The notes under the pieces are model-generated. The model made no database searches, was not told where the DNA came from, and saw nothing but the letters and a program-made list of their open reading frames with translations. From the NCBI GenBank assembly GCA_016630905.1, contig WBMQ01000001.1, forward strand, positions 1,612,001 through 1,676,000: a stretch of 64,000 nt of DNA, in the 5' to 3' direction. The DNA is from Capillidium heterosporum (taxonomy: Eukaryota; Entomophthoromycota; Entomophthoromycetes; Entomophthorales; Capillidiaceae). Position 1 is the first letter of the stretch; each line of letters starts with the position of its first letter. A program made the position numbers and the translations under genes. Positions 1-12,657 of this stretch are shown here, piece by piece.

Positions 1-140
1 TTCATTAGCTTTACTTTATGACGAAATCTTGAAGGATTTAATTTCTAGAAATTTTAGTATGCTTTTTAGAACTCGTAAACCTGTCAAAATTTTCAAAGAT
101 TAGCAGTACAAACACAAAGCCCTCAACTTACTAAAGAAAC

Positions 141-2877
141 ATGGATGAAAACAACATCCAATGCAACTATTGTCAACTTAGTATAAGGTAATTTTCGAAT
201 CAATATATGAAGTGTCATAATAGAGGTGTTAATTCCTATATAGCTTGGATGAAGTACAAGAGAAAAGCTGTAAATGTATAAAGTGCAAACAGCACGTCCA
301 TTTCGGTATATTAGATTAAAGCTACAGATTAATCATTTCAACTAGATTGTTTTGAGAGTAAGACTGGCTGGTTCTACGGCGACAATTTCCTAGATTTTAC
401 TTGCAAGAAATGTGCACCTAAAGAGATTTTGAAAAGGATCCCAATGAGCTGGTAAAAACAATTTCTTATAAATTTAGTTTTAATTCAGCTTATACTTAGG
501 ATTTCAGTGGTTCACATTTCACTTTACAACATCCGAATAAAGCAGAAAGGTTTAGATGGGTTCCATAGCAATCGTGAAGCCATTTGTCCATTTATCGATG
601 AGAATTGGGACGACCTATTTATAATTAAGAAACGTAATTGAGGGCGCCAGTCAAGTTTTTAATTGCAGATTAGGTTCGTCAACTTGGAGAAATACGGTGG
701 CTAGCGTTCTATCGACACAGAAGGAGATCTTTTCCAACGGGTTAAGCGTGTTACAAAAGCAAGGTAATGAGAATCCAAACTTGCTAAGTTCAACTGTTTT
801 GTTTAGGATGGTGGGGGCTAAAGGTGAAAGATCCTCCTCAGAGATCATGTAAGGTATAGTTTTAAACTTTTATTAAGTTTCAATTAGTCTCCGCCAAAAT
901 CTATGGAGAAACGGTACACTACCTTTGACATCCTTTTCTAACCATTATTTTAGAAGGCTATTCAAGGAAATCCTGCCAGGATAAAAATAGAGCCGCCAAA
1001 TGAAGTTTCAATATCTGCAAGCGTATCGAAACCAAAAAATTTACCAAGTGTCCAATCTAAGAAGAGGGATTCTGCCTTGGCTAATGAATCTGAGTCATCC
1101 TCTAAGAAAGTCAAAGAGGAGGTATCGAGTCCGGTTAGCTCACTTTCAAGCTTAACCTTGTCTCCCCGAAGCCCAAAAAAGGTTCTCAAATCAACGGGTG
1201 TCTCCGGCACAAAGGTCAAAGAGGACACTTTCGATTTTGAGAGCACTCCCAGCGACCTCAGCTTTTCAAATTCTTCAGATGCATTTATCTCTCCTCCAAG
1301 TACATCCAAAGATCCGCCAATTAAACTTGAACTCAAGTCAGGTAATAAAAATACAACGGGATCTACCAATGGTAATCATCTATTCTACTCATAACTACTA
1401 AAATTTATGTCATATAAAGTTAAAATAATTACTGACAGGAAAAGTCGAAATGTATTGAAAGGCAAGAGTAATATAATCAATTCTACACCGGTTAAAGAAG
1501 GTATATATATTTATTGCTATAATGGAATCATGGCTAATCTATTTCAAATTAATTAATGTCAGTAGCAAAAAAAATCGCTAGCGATACCGAAGATTCTGAT
1601 GAAGAATTAGACCAGGTAATTCTAACATTTATATATAATGGTTTAATTTTTACTGATGGTAGATCAACGAGCCTGAAACCCAATTCGATCCCAGCTTTTT
1701 CGAGCTATCTAGCCCAGTAGCAAAGCTAAAAAGAATCGACAGCACCCTTGAATTTGATATTATGCATCGCATCAACGACTACGGTTCTCAGCCGGTTCCA
1801 CCACCGTTACGACGTCTCTATAGGAAACTTTATCTAATAAGGGTAATATACCATTTTAAAAATAATATTCCAATCTAAGCTTACATTACTTTTAGCTAAA
1901 GCGAAGGCTAAAAATTACACCGTTCAATTTGGATGCTAAACTGGACCGGTACTTCAATCAATACACTCGAGATTCCATGAAAGCACCGTCCAGCATCAAA
2001 CTTCCAAACTTTGATAAACTTACCGAGATCTCCTCATCGAATCTGACGCCCGTTCCTCCTAACTCCGGTTCCAGGTTGGCAACTAAGTTAGAAAAGTTCC
2101 ATTGCGAAGCCACTCCCTTCACAAACAGTTTCGCATCCCGCATCCTTACCAATATGTGGCAACCAACCATCTCCCCTTTCTCTGGTATTGCTTTGAAGCC
2201 TAAGATTTGGTCTCGTCCCTGCCTGCCAACGAGATTCATTCCTAACTTTTTGAAAGTGATAGAAGATATACATTTCCACCGTCATAAACTTCTAAACTCG
2301 AATTTCGACAAAGATAACCAATTCGTTTCAAGGTAATATATTTTTAAAATATAGGTCCTTGACCTAAATTGCTAGGTTTAGAGAGGTGGACGATTCTCAG
2401 ATGAAGCTCCCACACCCCATCGATTTTGTATATTTTAAAGAGAGTTTGCTTGACGCCACGAACGACTTTTTAAGGCGGATGTTCTGGCCTGGTATCCAAA
2501 GTAAACTACCTACCATATCTACATATTACTTAAACTTTTTAGTTAACGAAGTGTTACAGTACCCCGAATTCAGTATCATCTGCCTCTACGGGTCCTTAGT
2601 TATTGGTTGTGGGTTCATGACGCCAGACCGGTATATAACTTTTATTGCCGTTCACCCCCACTTCCAGAACCTTAAGTTGGCTGGATTCATGCTCTATCAT
2701 CTCATCCAGCAAGCTAGGGGTAAGGATGTAACTTTGCACGTACAGGCCCACAACCCAGCCATTATACTGTATCAAAAGTTTGGTTTTAAACCAGAATCCT
2801 ACTTGGTCAACTTTTATAAGAGGTATACCTCGAAAGGGGAGCAGTCTAATGGGTTATTACTGAGGTTGCGACAGTAG
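141..2877 (+). CDS. KAT14/CSRP2BP-like GNAT histone acetyltransferase, multi-exon
   Basis: Nuclear acetyltransferase of the KAT14 type, which in animals belongs to the ATAC chromatin complex. The ATG at 141 opens a Cys-rich PHD-like finger: a CNYC pair, CKCIKC, then HVHFDC and CKKC spread over four exons (141 to about 633). Next comes a winged-helix-like segment (STWRNTVASVLS, from 674), a long Ser/Lys-rich acidic linker (954-1730), the conserved ATPFTNSFASRIL block near 2110, and a C-terminal GNAT domain (2377-2877) with GKDVTLHVQAHNPA and LYQKFGFKPE. The final intron (2333-2375) is clear because both flanks are conserved. The join near 849-890 is not resolved: the strong donor AT|GTAAGG puts the next exon one base out of the best frame. 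Downstream is the KCH gene on the same strand, 580 nt away. The family is recognised from C-terminal and finger motifs; substrate is inferred. Confidence 0.8.
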
Positions 2878-3457
2878 TTTTTTTAATAAAAGTGGTGGTA
2901 GGTGATGCTATTGAATATGTATATGCTAGTTAAAAAATACATTAGAAATAGTTTTCAATAGGAAAGCAGGTTTATTAGAAATTTACAAGGTGAAGCTAGA
3001 AGCTATCTATCAATCCAATAAAAGGAAATGGTTAACCTTTGTTTACAAGCAACATGTTGGATTGTACAAGTGAATCCTTACCTTAAAGTGCTAACAAAGT
3101 CCAGGTTTGGACTCTGTCCCGCCTTTTCAACAGCCTGTTGAAAAAAGTATAGGATTGAGCACTTTTAACAGTTCTTTGAAAAGGAGCGCAATATCTTTAT
3201 TATCTATATTTGGAGCGGGCCATTGGGTACTATATTCCTCAAGCTATGATTTGACCATAATTCCTTAGAAATGAAACTTGGACTTGGGAATTTAGAGTAC
3301 AGGCTAAATTTTATTTCTAGGTTTAGTATACCTAGTTACTTTTATCAACAGTAATCTTCACTAACATCCTGGTACGCCAATAAACAATTAATTAATTAAT
3401 CAGCACCTTCATATCAAACCACAATTACTTGGCTACCAACATTCGATTACGCAATAG
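2878..3457. other. Intergenic, AT-rich
   Basis: Region between the acetyltransferase stop and the KCH start; presumably 3' end of one gene and promoter of the next. A TTAATTAATTAATC run lies near 3390. No gene or repeat is supported. Confidence 0.5.
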
Positions 3458-4994
3458 ATGTGCAACTACTATGCTTCCAAATGGAAGCGCGAACCTATCA
3501 ACGACCACAAGTTCGACTTTGTCAATGTTAACGAGTTCAAAGACTACAAGATAGTAACCCAGCTAAGCTACACACTGGTGGTACTTCTAGCTTTCAAATC
3601 TCTTTTGGTTTACGTGGCTGATATCTGGACTGCCTTGACTCTATTACGGATTACTGAAACTGCCATCTCATTTATACCCAACAACGACTACTTCCGGTGG
3701 ATCTTTTTAGCTTCCATTTTGGCTTCATTTTTAATCTTGGTTTGGGACGTTCGCAAATCGCTACGCATCTACAAGTCGAGAGACATAGCTTTTGCCTTCA
3801 CCGACGTTATATGCTACAACTTCTATTCGCTAAAGTCTTACGCCTACTTTTGTCTGTTTTTCCACATTGAGAACTCGAAGAACACTAGAGATATGGTCGC
3901 CTTCTTTGTGTTTTTTAGATTGAAAAGTAAGTCTTCTTAAAAAGTATATGTACCTAATTACTTGCTTCTAGGGTGGAAGAGGATCATGTTGGCTGAAGCT
4001 CCTCGCCATATCATTAACGGGTACACCCTCTTCACCTTATTTTTTAAGAACGGATGGAAACCTGACTTGTCACCTTTCAATGGTGGCACCTTACAGAAGA
4101 TATCCTTAGTGTTGATTATCATTTCATTCGCTATCTTTGTCATATCCGCCCTATGCTTACTCATCGCTCTCGTTATGTTTGTGCCTTTAAGCTGTCAGAT
4201 CCAAGGTAACTTGAAGGAGTATGTCTGCCACAAGATCGACAAAAGGTAGCTCTTTTTAAAATTTGTAGTTTAACGGAGGTGTACTATTTAGAATCGCAAA
4301 AATGGTCCGACTGAAGTCTAAAAGGAGAGCCATCGAAAACCAAAAGCGCCAGCAACGCCAGTCGCATATCCGGGGCGAATCTCAACATCACATTTCATCG
4401 ATACCAGCACCAACCCTACCCCAAGTCTACATCAACGACCATGAGTTAGCTGACACCACTTACAAGCGTACCAGCAGTATCGCCGACTCCACCGAAGAAT
4501 GGCATTACCAACGCAGCTATTCCAAAGCCACCAATTCCATCTCCCGCTCCAAATCCAAAACCAAGTTCACCACCCTAGATTACGAGTACGACGTTGATTT
4601 TACACCTGACAACCAATCTAAACTATTCCCACCCAAGAAGGCTGAAAGTCTATCGGGCAGCTCCTTTGACTCGTTCACCGAAAGTTCGAGCCAGGTAACG
4701 AATGCAAGCAACAGTAGTCAACACCTGCGAAACCACTCCACCACGCGGCAAGGTTTCCAGCCAGTCTCCTACCAGCTTTCACAGCGACCCGATCCTATGG
4801 AGCTCGGCGGCAGCTATAACCACCGGTATCAGTATTCTCAGGAACATAACATGCGTGGCAACAGTAGTAGACCCCTCTCCCCAGCTTATGCTAGAGCACC
4901 TACCTTTACTGATTCACTTCCCAACACCAACGTTTCACCTCCTTCAAGCTTACCTAATAACCGAAAAGTAGATAGGCCACCAAGGCATTTCTAA
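3458..4994 (+). CDS. KCH-family low-affinity potassium transport protein
   Basis: Fungal plasma-membrane protein related to yeast Kch1 and Prm6/Kch2, which support low-affinity K+ influx during pheromone or cell-wall stress. Three exons (3458-3926, 3972-4245, 4292-4994) give 481 codons. The N-terminal half has the family signature: a WKREP start, FVNVNEFKDYK, a first hydrophobic stretch ending VADIWTALTLL, then WIFLASILASFLILVWDVRK, SRDIAFAFTDV and, across intron 1, RLKRWKRIMLAEAPRHIING. Two more hydrophobic segments follow (about 4100-4200). The C-terminal 230 residues are Ser/Gln-rich and basic without a recognised domain, a plausible regulatory cytosolic tail. The start is the first ATG in frame and matches the family N-terminus. 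Exon lengths sum to an exact multiple of three, supporting both introns. Confidence 0.85.
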
Positions 4995-5313
4995 AACCAC
5001 AAGTCGGGTTTAATATTTGTATCGTATCTTCTACTTGTCTATAAAGACATCAACTACAACTTTTCAGTTTAAACATCAAGAGCTAACTTCCCAACAAGTT
5101 TTCACTGGCCAATCTTTATCCAGAACTAACGATTGAACTATAGTAGTAACAAACCGGGGTTGAGACTGCTGCATCCATCTACAAAACACTAACTTTATAC
5201 TTGACTTTAAAAATAAAAATTTCGAACTGGTAAGGGTTTTATTTCTGAATTTGATATGGGAACTGCAATTTAATCTAGGTAGTTTACACCTTGCTATATG
5301 CTTGAAAATCTTG
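4995..5313. other. Convergent 3' intergenic spacer
   Basis: Short spacer between the stop of the KCH gene and the stop of the opposing RecQ gene. It should hold both polyadenylation regions; nothing else is visible. Confidence 0.5.
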
Positions 5314-8300
5314 TCATCCATCCTTAAAATATTCGGAATCATCACTCATGTAGTCAGAGCCGATATACTCGTAAGCTGGATCTTCCAAATTTTCTTCGGC
5401 AACGTCATATATAATATTTTGGAGATTACCATCAGTAAAGTTGATAGCAGTGTTGCCATTTGTGCTTTGTATCGAATTAGGATGGGCGGTGTTATGGAAT
5501 GTAGTTGGGGATAAAGTGTTGGAAAAGGAGCTAAGATCTAAATTAGGTATTAATGGAGCCTTCTTAATAAAGTTAACTTACTCTTTGCCGATTGCTTGAA
5601 ATGAGTTGCTACATTTGTCGAGTGCGAAGATATCTGTCCATTACTAAATATTATGCTGTTAAAAATGATGCTTAAAAGTACATCTACTTACCCCTTTTCG
5701 AACAAGTTGGAATGTGATTTTTGGAACTGTAGGATCGCATCAATAAACATCTGACCGAACCTCTGGCAGGATAAGTTGGGGATCCCTTGAATGGCTTGCA
5801 ATTCGGTTAGGGAAGTAGGTTGCTGATTAGCAATCTGAATTAGCGCTGAATTGTTGAAGACCGTGCTGGCAACTAAACCGGAAGATGATCTTACTATAGT
5901 CTCGCGCACCTTCTTTAAGAGCGAAAAGCATTCAGCATGGCTAGTTTTATCCAGTCCTATGGAAGTTGAAATGCTCCTAGCAGCAGCATTTGTCTGAGTC
6001 TGCTCTACCAAGTTGATATGGTTGCTTTCAGTCCACTTCTTTCGCCTTGGATTAGGTCTACCGGCATCAAACGATAGATCGATAACTTCTTCAGAATTGG
6101 TTGTTCTTGATTCTCCAACAAGAGCTGCTCTTTTTTTCATAATATTCAATTGGCGCTTGGTAAATGGGTTGGAGGGTTGATTACCTGCAGTACTAGTCAG
6201 TCGTTTTCTACTTTCAGTAATCTAATTTAAGTTAGTACATTTTGTAGAGAGCTATTACCTCAAATTGAAGTTCAACTTTCAATCGATTGTTTATCAAATC
6301 GTTGCTACGATCTCCTAACTTGAAAGATGTTAATCATAATATAAAGTAATAGGTTACCAAGACATAGCTGGTAATAAACTTCTTTGTGTTGTGCTGCAAA
6401 ACCGATTTTATAATGCACATCGAAAGCATCTGCTGCAGAACCCGATCTACCGAATTTCGATCCAAATCGGACGCACAGCCGTACTCGGGCAACATTTTAT
6501 AGCCTCGAGCCTCAATAAGCTTCGTTTTCGCTCCCTTTATAATGTCGGCTAGGATCGGTAAAGTGATGCCTCTTCCTGTATGGTTGTTGATGATAGAGAG
6601 AACCTTTTTGCAGATCTCACTGACATCTCGCTTTTCAAATCGATTAAAAGCTTCGTCGTTGGGGGCGAAATTGTTGATGCAGTTGTCACAGGTGCGGTTG
6701 CAATCAAATTGGTCGAATATCTCGTCAAAGTAGGCGAGGATCTGTTTGCGGCGACAATCCACATTGTTGGTGCAAAAGTTTACTACTTTATTGACGTTCT
6801 CCCTCAATCGGTCCTTCTGTTCGTGACTACCTTCGCTCTTATCGATCATAAAATCATGGGTCTTCTTGTCGGCGTAGCTGTAGAACAGGATACATGTCGA
6901 TGGGTTCCCATCTCGACCGGCCCGACCTGTTTCTTGGTAGTAACCTTCTAAGGAGTTGGGAAAGCTGTGGTGGATAACGAATCGAACATCTGGCTTGTCG
7001 ATACCCATCCCAAATGCTATAGTCGCTATGATGATCTTGATCCTGTTGTTTAAAAACCCTCGCTGTATCTGGGCCTTTTCGTCCTTCAGCAAGCCGCCAT
7101 GGTAAAAAGCAGTAGACAATCCATACTTTTCATTCAAAATTTCACTTAAATCCTGGCAGTTCTTCCGAGTTGTGGAGTAGATGATCCCACTGGAGTTTGG
7201 AAAGCGGGTAGAGATAATGGAGTATATGTTTTCGATAGCTCCCGCCTTTTTACCTTTTGGCCGTACTTCATAGAACAGGTTATCTCTATTGAAACTCTGC
7301 GAGAGGACGGTACATCTATCAATACTTAGGTTACATTGCACGTCGGCCTTAACTTTGTTGTTCGCGGAGGCAGTCAGAGCCATCAACGGAATATCAGGGT
7401 ACATGGCCTTCAAGCAACTCAATTCTTTGTAATCGGGCCTGAAGTCGTGTCCCCACTGACTTACACAGTGGGCTTCGTCAATTACGAACCTAGCTAGTCT
7501 TTTTCGCCTGTAAAGCCCATCGATTACGCTTTTGGCACTGGAGCTTCGGTTCAACATCTCGGGGGTTATGTACACTAGCTTCAATGGAGGCTCAGCTTGG
7601 CCAAGTTCTTGGTAAAATTGATTTCTTTCAGCAGCAGAGCTTTCCGAGTTGAACGAAAGGACGGGGAATTTGTAATGACTTGAGCTTTTCGACTTGATCG
7701 GAAACAAGTGATAGCAACGGGGACACTACGAAAGTCACACCCCGCGTCCTACCAGTCTCAATTATGGCCGGTAGCTGGTAGCATAAACTTTTACCTCCAC
7801 CAGTAGGCATCAAAACAAAGACATCGTCACCAGAAAGCGTAGTATCTATAGCTGCCAGCTGATTGCAGCGGAAGGAATCCAAATGGAAAACTGATTTGAG
7901 GGAACTTTGGACATCTTTGGACCATGGATAATCTTTATCGATTCCATTGTAGACGGTGATAGGTCCATCGCTTTGATTAGAAAATATGGTAGTAGAGTTG
8001 GTGGCTACAATTTGACAGTCGTCATCATCCTCGAACATCTATAAAGAATAAAAATTTTACAAGTGAAAAATTAATTACTTACGGCATCAAAATATTCATC
8101 GTTTAAATCAACCTGTTCAATTACTTGGTTATTGTTAAAGTTGGCATTGAAGCTTTGAACTGGTGCCTCATTAAAATGGCTATTTAAGTGTTGAATCGAA
8201 GTTATTTGCTGATTTTTCATACTCACATATATTTCCTCTATCCTAAGAAGCTGTTGGTAACAATTTTCCCATTCTCTTATAAAATTCGTCCTGTTGGGAT

Positions 8301-9099
8301 CGTTGGCCGGTTTGCATTTAAAAATTTCATCTTGGATTTTGGCGTTTATTCTCTCTCTCTCCAAGATTAGTGACCTATAGTTATCCTGCGTATTGAAAAG
8401 GTTCTTTGAAAAATAAATATGAATATATTTTTAAATAGTACCTGATTGTTTCCTTTGGAAGTAGATTGATCTGTCGAAAAAATGCTTTGATTTGCTATTT
8501 GTGGCGTGTTGCTATTAGGTACAAATGAGCCATTTGTATAAATAGCGTCTGTTTCCTAAATTACTGTAAGCTAAAAAGTATGCCTACAAGTACCTTATAG
8601 CCATTTCCATTGCTAAGAAATGTTAATAAAGATAACAAAATAGGTTTACCTATTTATCCCGTTTATATTCTGATACAAATTTGTTTTGATAGAATTTGAA
8701 AACTTTTGAAATGTAGTTTGCACATAGTTAGAAGTTGATTCTCTTGTAGTATCTCGCTGTACGTTGCTGGGCCGAGAGATGTTTGCTTCCAGGTTTACTT
8801 CGGGCTGCTTATATTCATTAATTGTTGGTAAAGTCTGGACCTTCTCCCTCTCTAAATTAACTTGTGGGGTATTTGTATCAAAATATTCCTAGTAAACACA
8901 GTTAAAAGGTAAGAGAACTATAAATAACTACATTGTTTTCAAAATTTATTCCATTTGGTGTAGTGTCATAGTTGAGGGTGTCAGTAACCAACTTTATTTC
9001 CGAATGCTTCCTAATTTCGATAATATTATCGACCTCTTTAAGGATGCTAGGCCCAAAGGCTTTTTCCATGACCTCTCGGTAGTTGTTTATCGTCTTCAT
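5314..9099 (-). CDS. RecQ/Sgs1-BLM-type DNA helicase, copy 1 (with one frame break)
   Basis: 3'-5' DNA helicase of the Sgs1/BLM class, acting in recombination repair. About ten exons; the ATG at 9099 is followed by an acidic N-terminal region with repeated EYFD motifs, including a 19-nt micro-exon at 8594-8612. The core begins at [15 protein letters not shown] and shows [15 protein letters not shown] (motif I), [17 protein letters not shown] (II), ALTASAN (III), [10 protein letters not shown] (IV), [19 protein letters not shown] (V) and [12 protein letters not shown] (VI). The RQC zinc site ([14 protein letters not shown]) and a winged-helix segment follow, then an HRDC-like domain (about 5700-5950) and an acidic tail ending [10 protein letters not shown]. 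At about 7664-7668 the sequence reads CCCC where copy 2 (42853-45468) has the equivalent of CCC, so the frame shifts inside the helicase domain after [10 protein letters not shown]. This is either an assembly error or an inactivating lesion. Identity is certain; functionality is open. Confidence 0.88.
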
Positions 9100-9999
9100 T
9101 ATTTAAATGCTGGATTCAAATTTGATTTTTCGTGTTTTTGATAGGAAAGTGCTCAAATGTTTTCACAAGGACTTGAACCTTACTAAGTTGGTGAGAACTG
9201 GATCATTGAGCTAATGGATCTGTTGAAAAAGAAGCCAATAATAATGCTTGCTTCTTGAATGAAAAATCAACGAACCAATTGATGATGATCTTTTAGCATT
9301 GAGCTAAAATTGGCTTTGTCTAACATCACGGTTTTACTTTCTAAAATTGCCACAGCTATGCTCAAAGTATCCAAGGATATATGTATTAATTGTATATATA
9401 TAGACGTATAAAAGGGTTATATCAAAGACTCAGCTACTTTTACACATAGTAGCATCCTATATGTTTAGACTTTGCAGTATATTTTTTCGGTTCCAATTTA
9501 TAGTGGTACAATATTTGCCAAAGCTAATGAAAGCATCACTATATATGTGAACATGGAAAGTCATTGATATATATCAATCCTAATTGGCTGCTTATAATAC
9601 TGCTTTCTATTTTTAAAATGTAAGCCAGACTATACATCGTTATAGATATATCATGTTTCTTAAGGATAAATTTCATACAATTTATCCCACAACTGATCTC
9701 AACCTTATAGCTTATGTAAATTTTTGACTGAGCTTCCAACTTTCCACTAGAAATCTCTCGACCTAAGATTGCTAATGTAAAATATATGTATATCCCTTTT
9801 ACTTTGGTCGTTGGGTTGAAGTATTTGGAGCTACTAGGGAATCCAAACCTAGGTAGCTTCCGAGTAGATAAATATGATTCTTTCTAGAGGTTTCGATAAT
9901 TTACTATAGGAGAACCTTGAAATGTGCTTTTATACTTTATATCGGACCTTACAAATTGAAACTGCCTTTTTCTTTTTACTAAGTCAAAATTTCTAAACC
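9100..9999. other. Divergent promoter spacer, AT-rich
   Basis: Spacer between the RecQ start and the zinc-ribbon gene, presumably two promoters. On the minus strand at about 9165-9230 there is a tRNA-like A-box and B-box pair, but no consistent cloverleaf. No credible coding sequence. Confidence 0.5.
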
Positions 10000-10914
10000 A
10001 TGTCGAATTCAGATCAAGTAACAAATTTGCTATCCGATTGCTTGTTGAAAGGGTACGTGATGACTGCTCAACATTGCAATATCGACAAGGTAAATATACT
10101 TATAAACTTGCCTTTAATATATTCTCTAGTCCCCGCTGTTTAGGAAGCGTAACAATAAAGAAACATTTTGTGTAGTTTGCGATAGCCAATTTGGTGCTTC
10201 CAACTCTTCAACCAAAATTAACAAAGAAATTGAAAAAGTTATAGAACTCAAGGATAGCGAAGATGAAGTGATTAAGGAATTGGAAAAGGAGATAGAATAT
10301 GCCTCAGTTTTGCCAGCCAAAGCAAATAAGCTTAATACCAGTGAGCTTATCGGAAAGAAATTATTACAAGGATACACTTTATTGGACACTTGCTGCCAAA
10401 ATAAAAGCTGTGTTGGAGTAAATTGTCTTATTTATAAATCTGCTAACATTCATCTTTTTGTATTTAGGTGCCTCTAGTAAAAAGTAAAGAGAAAATTAGC
10501 AGCTGTGTAAACTGCAACGCCCAATACATTTTAGAAAAGGATTTCGATATCGAATTGCACAACAAATTGTTCGTCGATAACAACACTGCCTTCCAAAATG
10601 CCCAACAAGAAAAGAAAGTCAAGGAGAGTCAAGTTTTTGAGCAAAAGATTGAAAAAACCAAACAAGTTTTGCCTGCTAAAGTAAATTCCAAAATTTTTAT
10701 TATTCGTTAATATGTATGTATATCTTTATAATTTTAGGTAGAAAATATTCTTTCGAAAGGTACAAAAGATGAAGAAACGGTTTCAAAAGTATTGGAAGAT
10801 AAAGTGGCATTTTTAAAAGGCAGGTTGGCGAACTGCTTCGACCTAGAGGAAATCCGTCTTCTAGCTTTAGCTATCCAAGCGTGCCTATCAGCGTTAAATA
10901 CTATAAAAAAGTAG
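10000..10914 (+). CDS. ZNRD2 (Sjogren/scleroderma autoantigen p27)-like protein with two zinc ribbons
   Basis: Four exons with introns at about 10090-10131, 10422-10468 and 10681-10738. The ZNRD2/SSSCA1 family normally has one short zinc ribbon after a conserved L-G-x-x-L-L-x-G-(W/Y)-x-(M/L) helix. Here the unit occurs twice: DCLLKGYVMTAQHC...CVVCDSQF at the N-terminus and LIGKKLLQGYTLLDTCCQNK...CVNCNAQYI in the middle. The first copy has only one Cys in its first knuckle (CNID), so it may not bind zinc normally; the second has C-x4-C and CxxC. A Glu/Lys coiled-coil-like stretch separates the copies. The C-terminus (ending ALNTIKK) is helical. The family is poorly characterised, with links to mitosis and centromeres, so no precise role is assigned. 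The gene converges on the OMS1-like gene, 42 nt between stops. Confidence 0.75.
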
Positions 10915-10956
10915 TACCAATAAATAGATAAAAGTATTGCTACAATAAAATTTATT

Positions 10957-11959
10957 TCAAATCTTGGCTTTTAAAACCAACATATAAGTAGTCCCAAAAT
11001 GATACCGCTTACATTCTACAATATCGAACTTGTTGGTGTCGATATACTTCAAAATATCCCTATCCCAGATACACCCCCACTTGATAGCGTGCTTTAAAGC
11101 GTTGTCAGCCAGTAACTTGTTGAGCCACGTATACTTGGACAATCCATGCTCTAGCAGCAAAATTTTACCTTCTTTCTTCACCAAGTTGTGCATCTGGTCT
11201 AAAACTAATTCAGGGTCCTTGTAACTGCATAGCCCAAAGGTCTGTACGATGGTATCAAATTTTTTACCGGCTTGGTTAAGCTGCGTTAGCTGGTGACAGT
11301 CCTCCTTGTAGAACTTGATACTCTTCTTCAACTTCTTGAACTTGTCTATCAACTCAGTCGTTTCATCCTTGGCGATACTTTGGTTCAACATGTCGATGCT
11401 CTTATCTACCAACGTTATTGAGTTTATCTTTTTGGAATCGGCTTTCTCAACTCTTAGGTAACTCGCCATGTTCCGGCCAGTTCCTGAACTTAGCTCCAAT
11501 ACATCTCCCTAAAGATAAATTTTAGCTTAGTGAAAATTGTTTAAATTGATAAAATACCTCGACGTTGTTCACTATCAGCTTCTTCCTCAAATAGCCTAGG
11601 AACATCAACTTTTCATCTAAATCTATGCTTTTGTCGTAAGTTGAAGCTAGACCATCGTACTTTGAGGATAGGTCTAGTGCATGTATATTGATATTTTCAT
11701 TGGTGGTATCGAGCTCTTTAGTAGCGTTGTTGGTAGTACTGTTGGCTTTTGATTTAGTCTTGCCCAGGTAGTTGGTAAATAAGTATAGTAAGGTCACGCC
11801 ACCTAACAAAGGTAAAGCTATAGATAAATTACTAGTACCTGTAGGTTTAGCATCTGTTGCATTTGTATGGATTTTAGATTTCAAACTATAATATTTTACT
11901 TTCAAAGGTTGTTGAACTAATAGTTGATTTATCCTATACGAATTCCTTAGTACTAACAT
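10957..11959 (-). CDS. OMS1-like mitochondrial inner-membrane methyltransferase
   Basis: Two exons (11959-11558 and 11508-10957), 317 codons. The N-terminus is basic and Ser-rich (VKYYSLKSKIHTN), as in a mitochondrial presequence, followed by one hydrophobic span (LSIALPLLGGVTLLYLFTNY) at about residues 44-65. The class I SAM-dependent methyltransferase core begins with YDGLASTYDKSID and carries the SAM-binding motif VLELSSGTGRN directly after the intron. Later blocks TIVQTFGLCSY and ILLLEHGLSKY fit motifs II/III. The order of presequence, single TM and methyltransferase domain matches yeast Oms1. The methyl acceptor is unknown from sequence. Confidence 0.78.
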
Positions 11960-12657
11960 CTTGCGTTTGCAAATAGATATATCTGCTGTTGCTAAGTAGC
12001 TTCAAATTTCCTTCAAGTTGCTGTTCAGCTCAGTGGATAGAAAAACAAAATTTTACAAGGTTTTATGATGACTTTAATCTCTGAAGTATTCATTTATTGG
12101 GTAAAAGTTCCCTCAGATTGAATTGGCATCTACTTGTCCACTCATTCTTCAAATGGATAGAGGTTTATTAGAATAGTTTGTTAGAAAATAATCGTATAGC
12201 CTCCTAATTTATCTAGTAAGTATTGATGGTGGAGGTATTTTAAGCAATAGTTAAGCGCTGATGTTTACATATCAATAAAAGTATTTATAAAACAATTGGG
12301 TAATATCAAGAATATATACTTTAAATGTAAAGTAATGGCCAACTTCCAAGCAATAAAGTATGTACACCATTTAATAAGGAGTATGTATTTACGATTAGCT
12401 AAAAGTGGATTCCTACTAAAAGCATTATAAGTAGTAGCAATATTTATAGATCACTAGCAGTCCCTATCCATAACCAAATAACTATTCTAAAGAAGCATTG
12501 CCTTTATAGAAATTTAACCTTTATATGATTATAGCTTAACTAAACACAGTTCAACAACAAAAGCATAGCATATATCAAAAGCTCTTGAAGGTAAATAGCG
12601 AATTTATTGAGTGGGGTCGAAAAGCAAGGTAGGCTGCCTTAGGCCGTGGTTAACTAC
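11960..12657. other. Intergenic, AT-rich
   Basis: Promoter side of the methyltransferase and 3' side of the E2 gene. A CAGCTCAGTGGATAGAA string near 12027 resembles a tRNA A-box but no B-box follows at the right spacing. No gene supported. Confidence 0.5.

Noticed and set aside
9160-9240. tRNA-like sequence on the minus strand (TAGCTCAATGA ... GGTTCAAGTCC)
   Set aside because: A and B boxes and a T-arm are present, but the D and anticodon arms do not pair in any consistent cloverleaf; at most a decayed tRNA or SINE.
12020-12060. tRNA A-box-like string CAGCTCAGTGGATAG
   Set aside because: No B-box or acceptor pairing within 100 nt.
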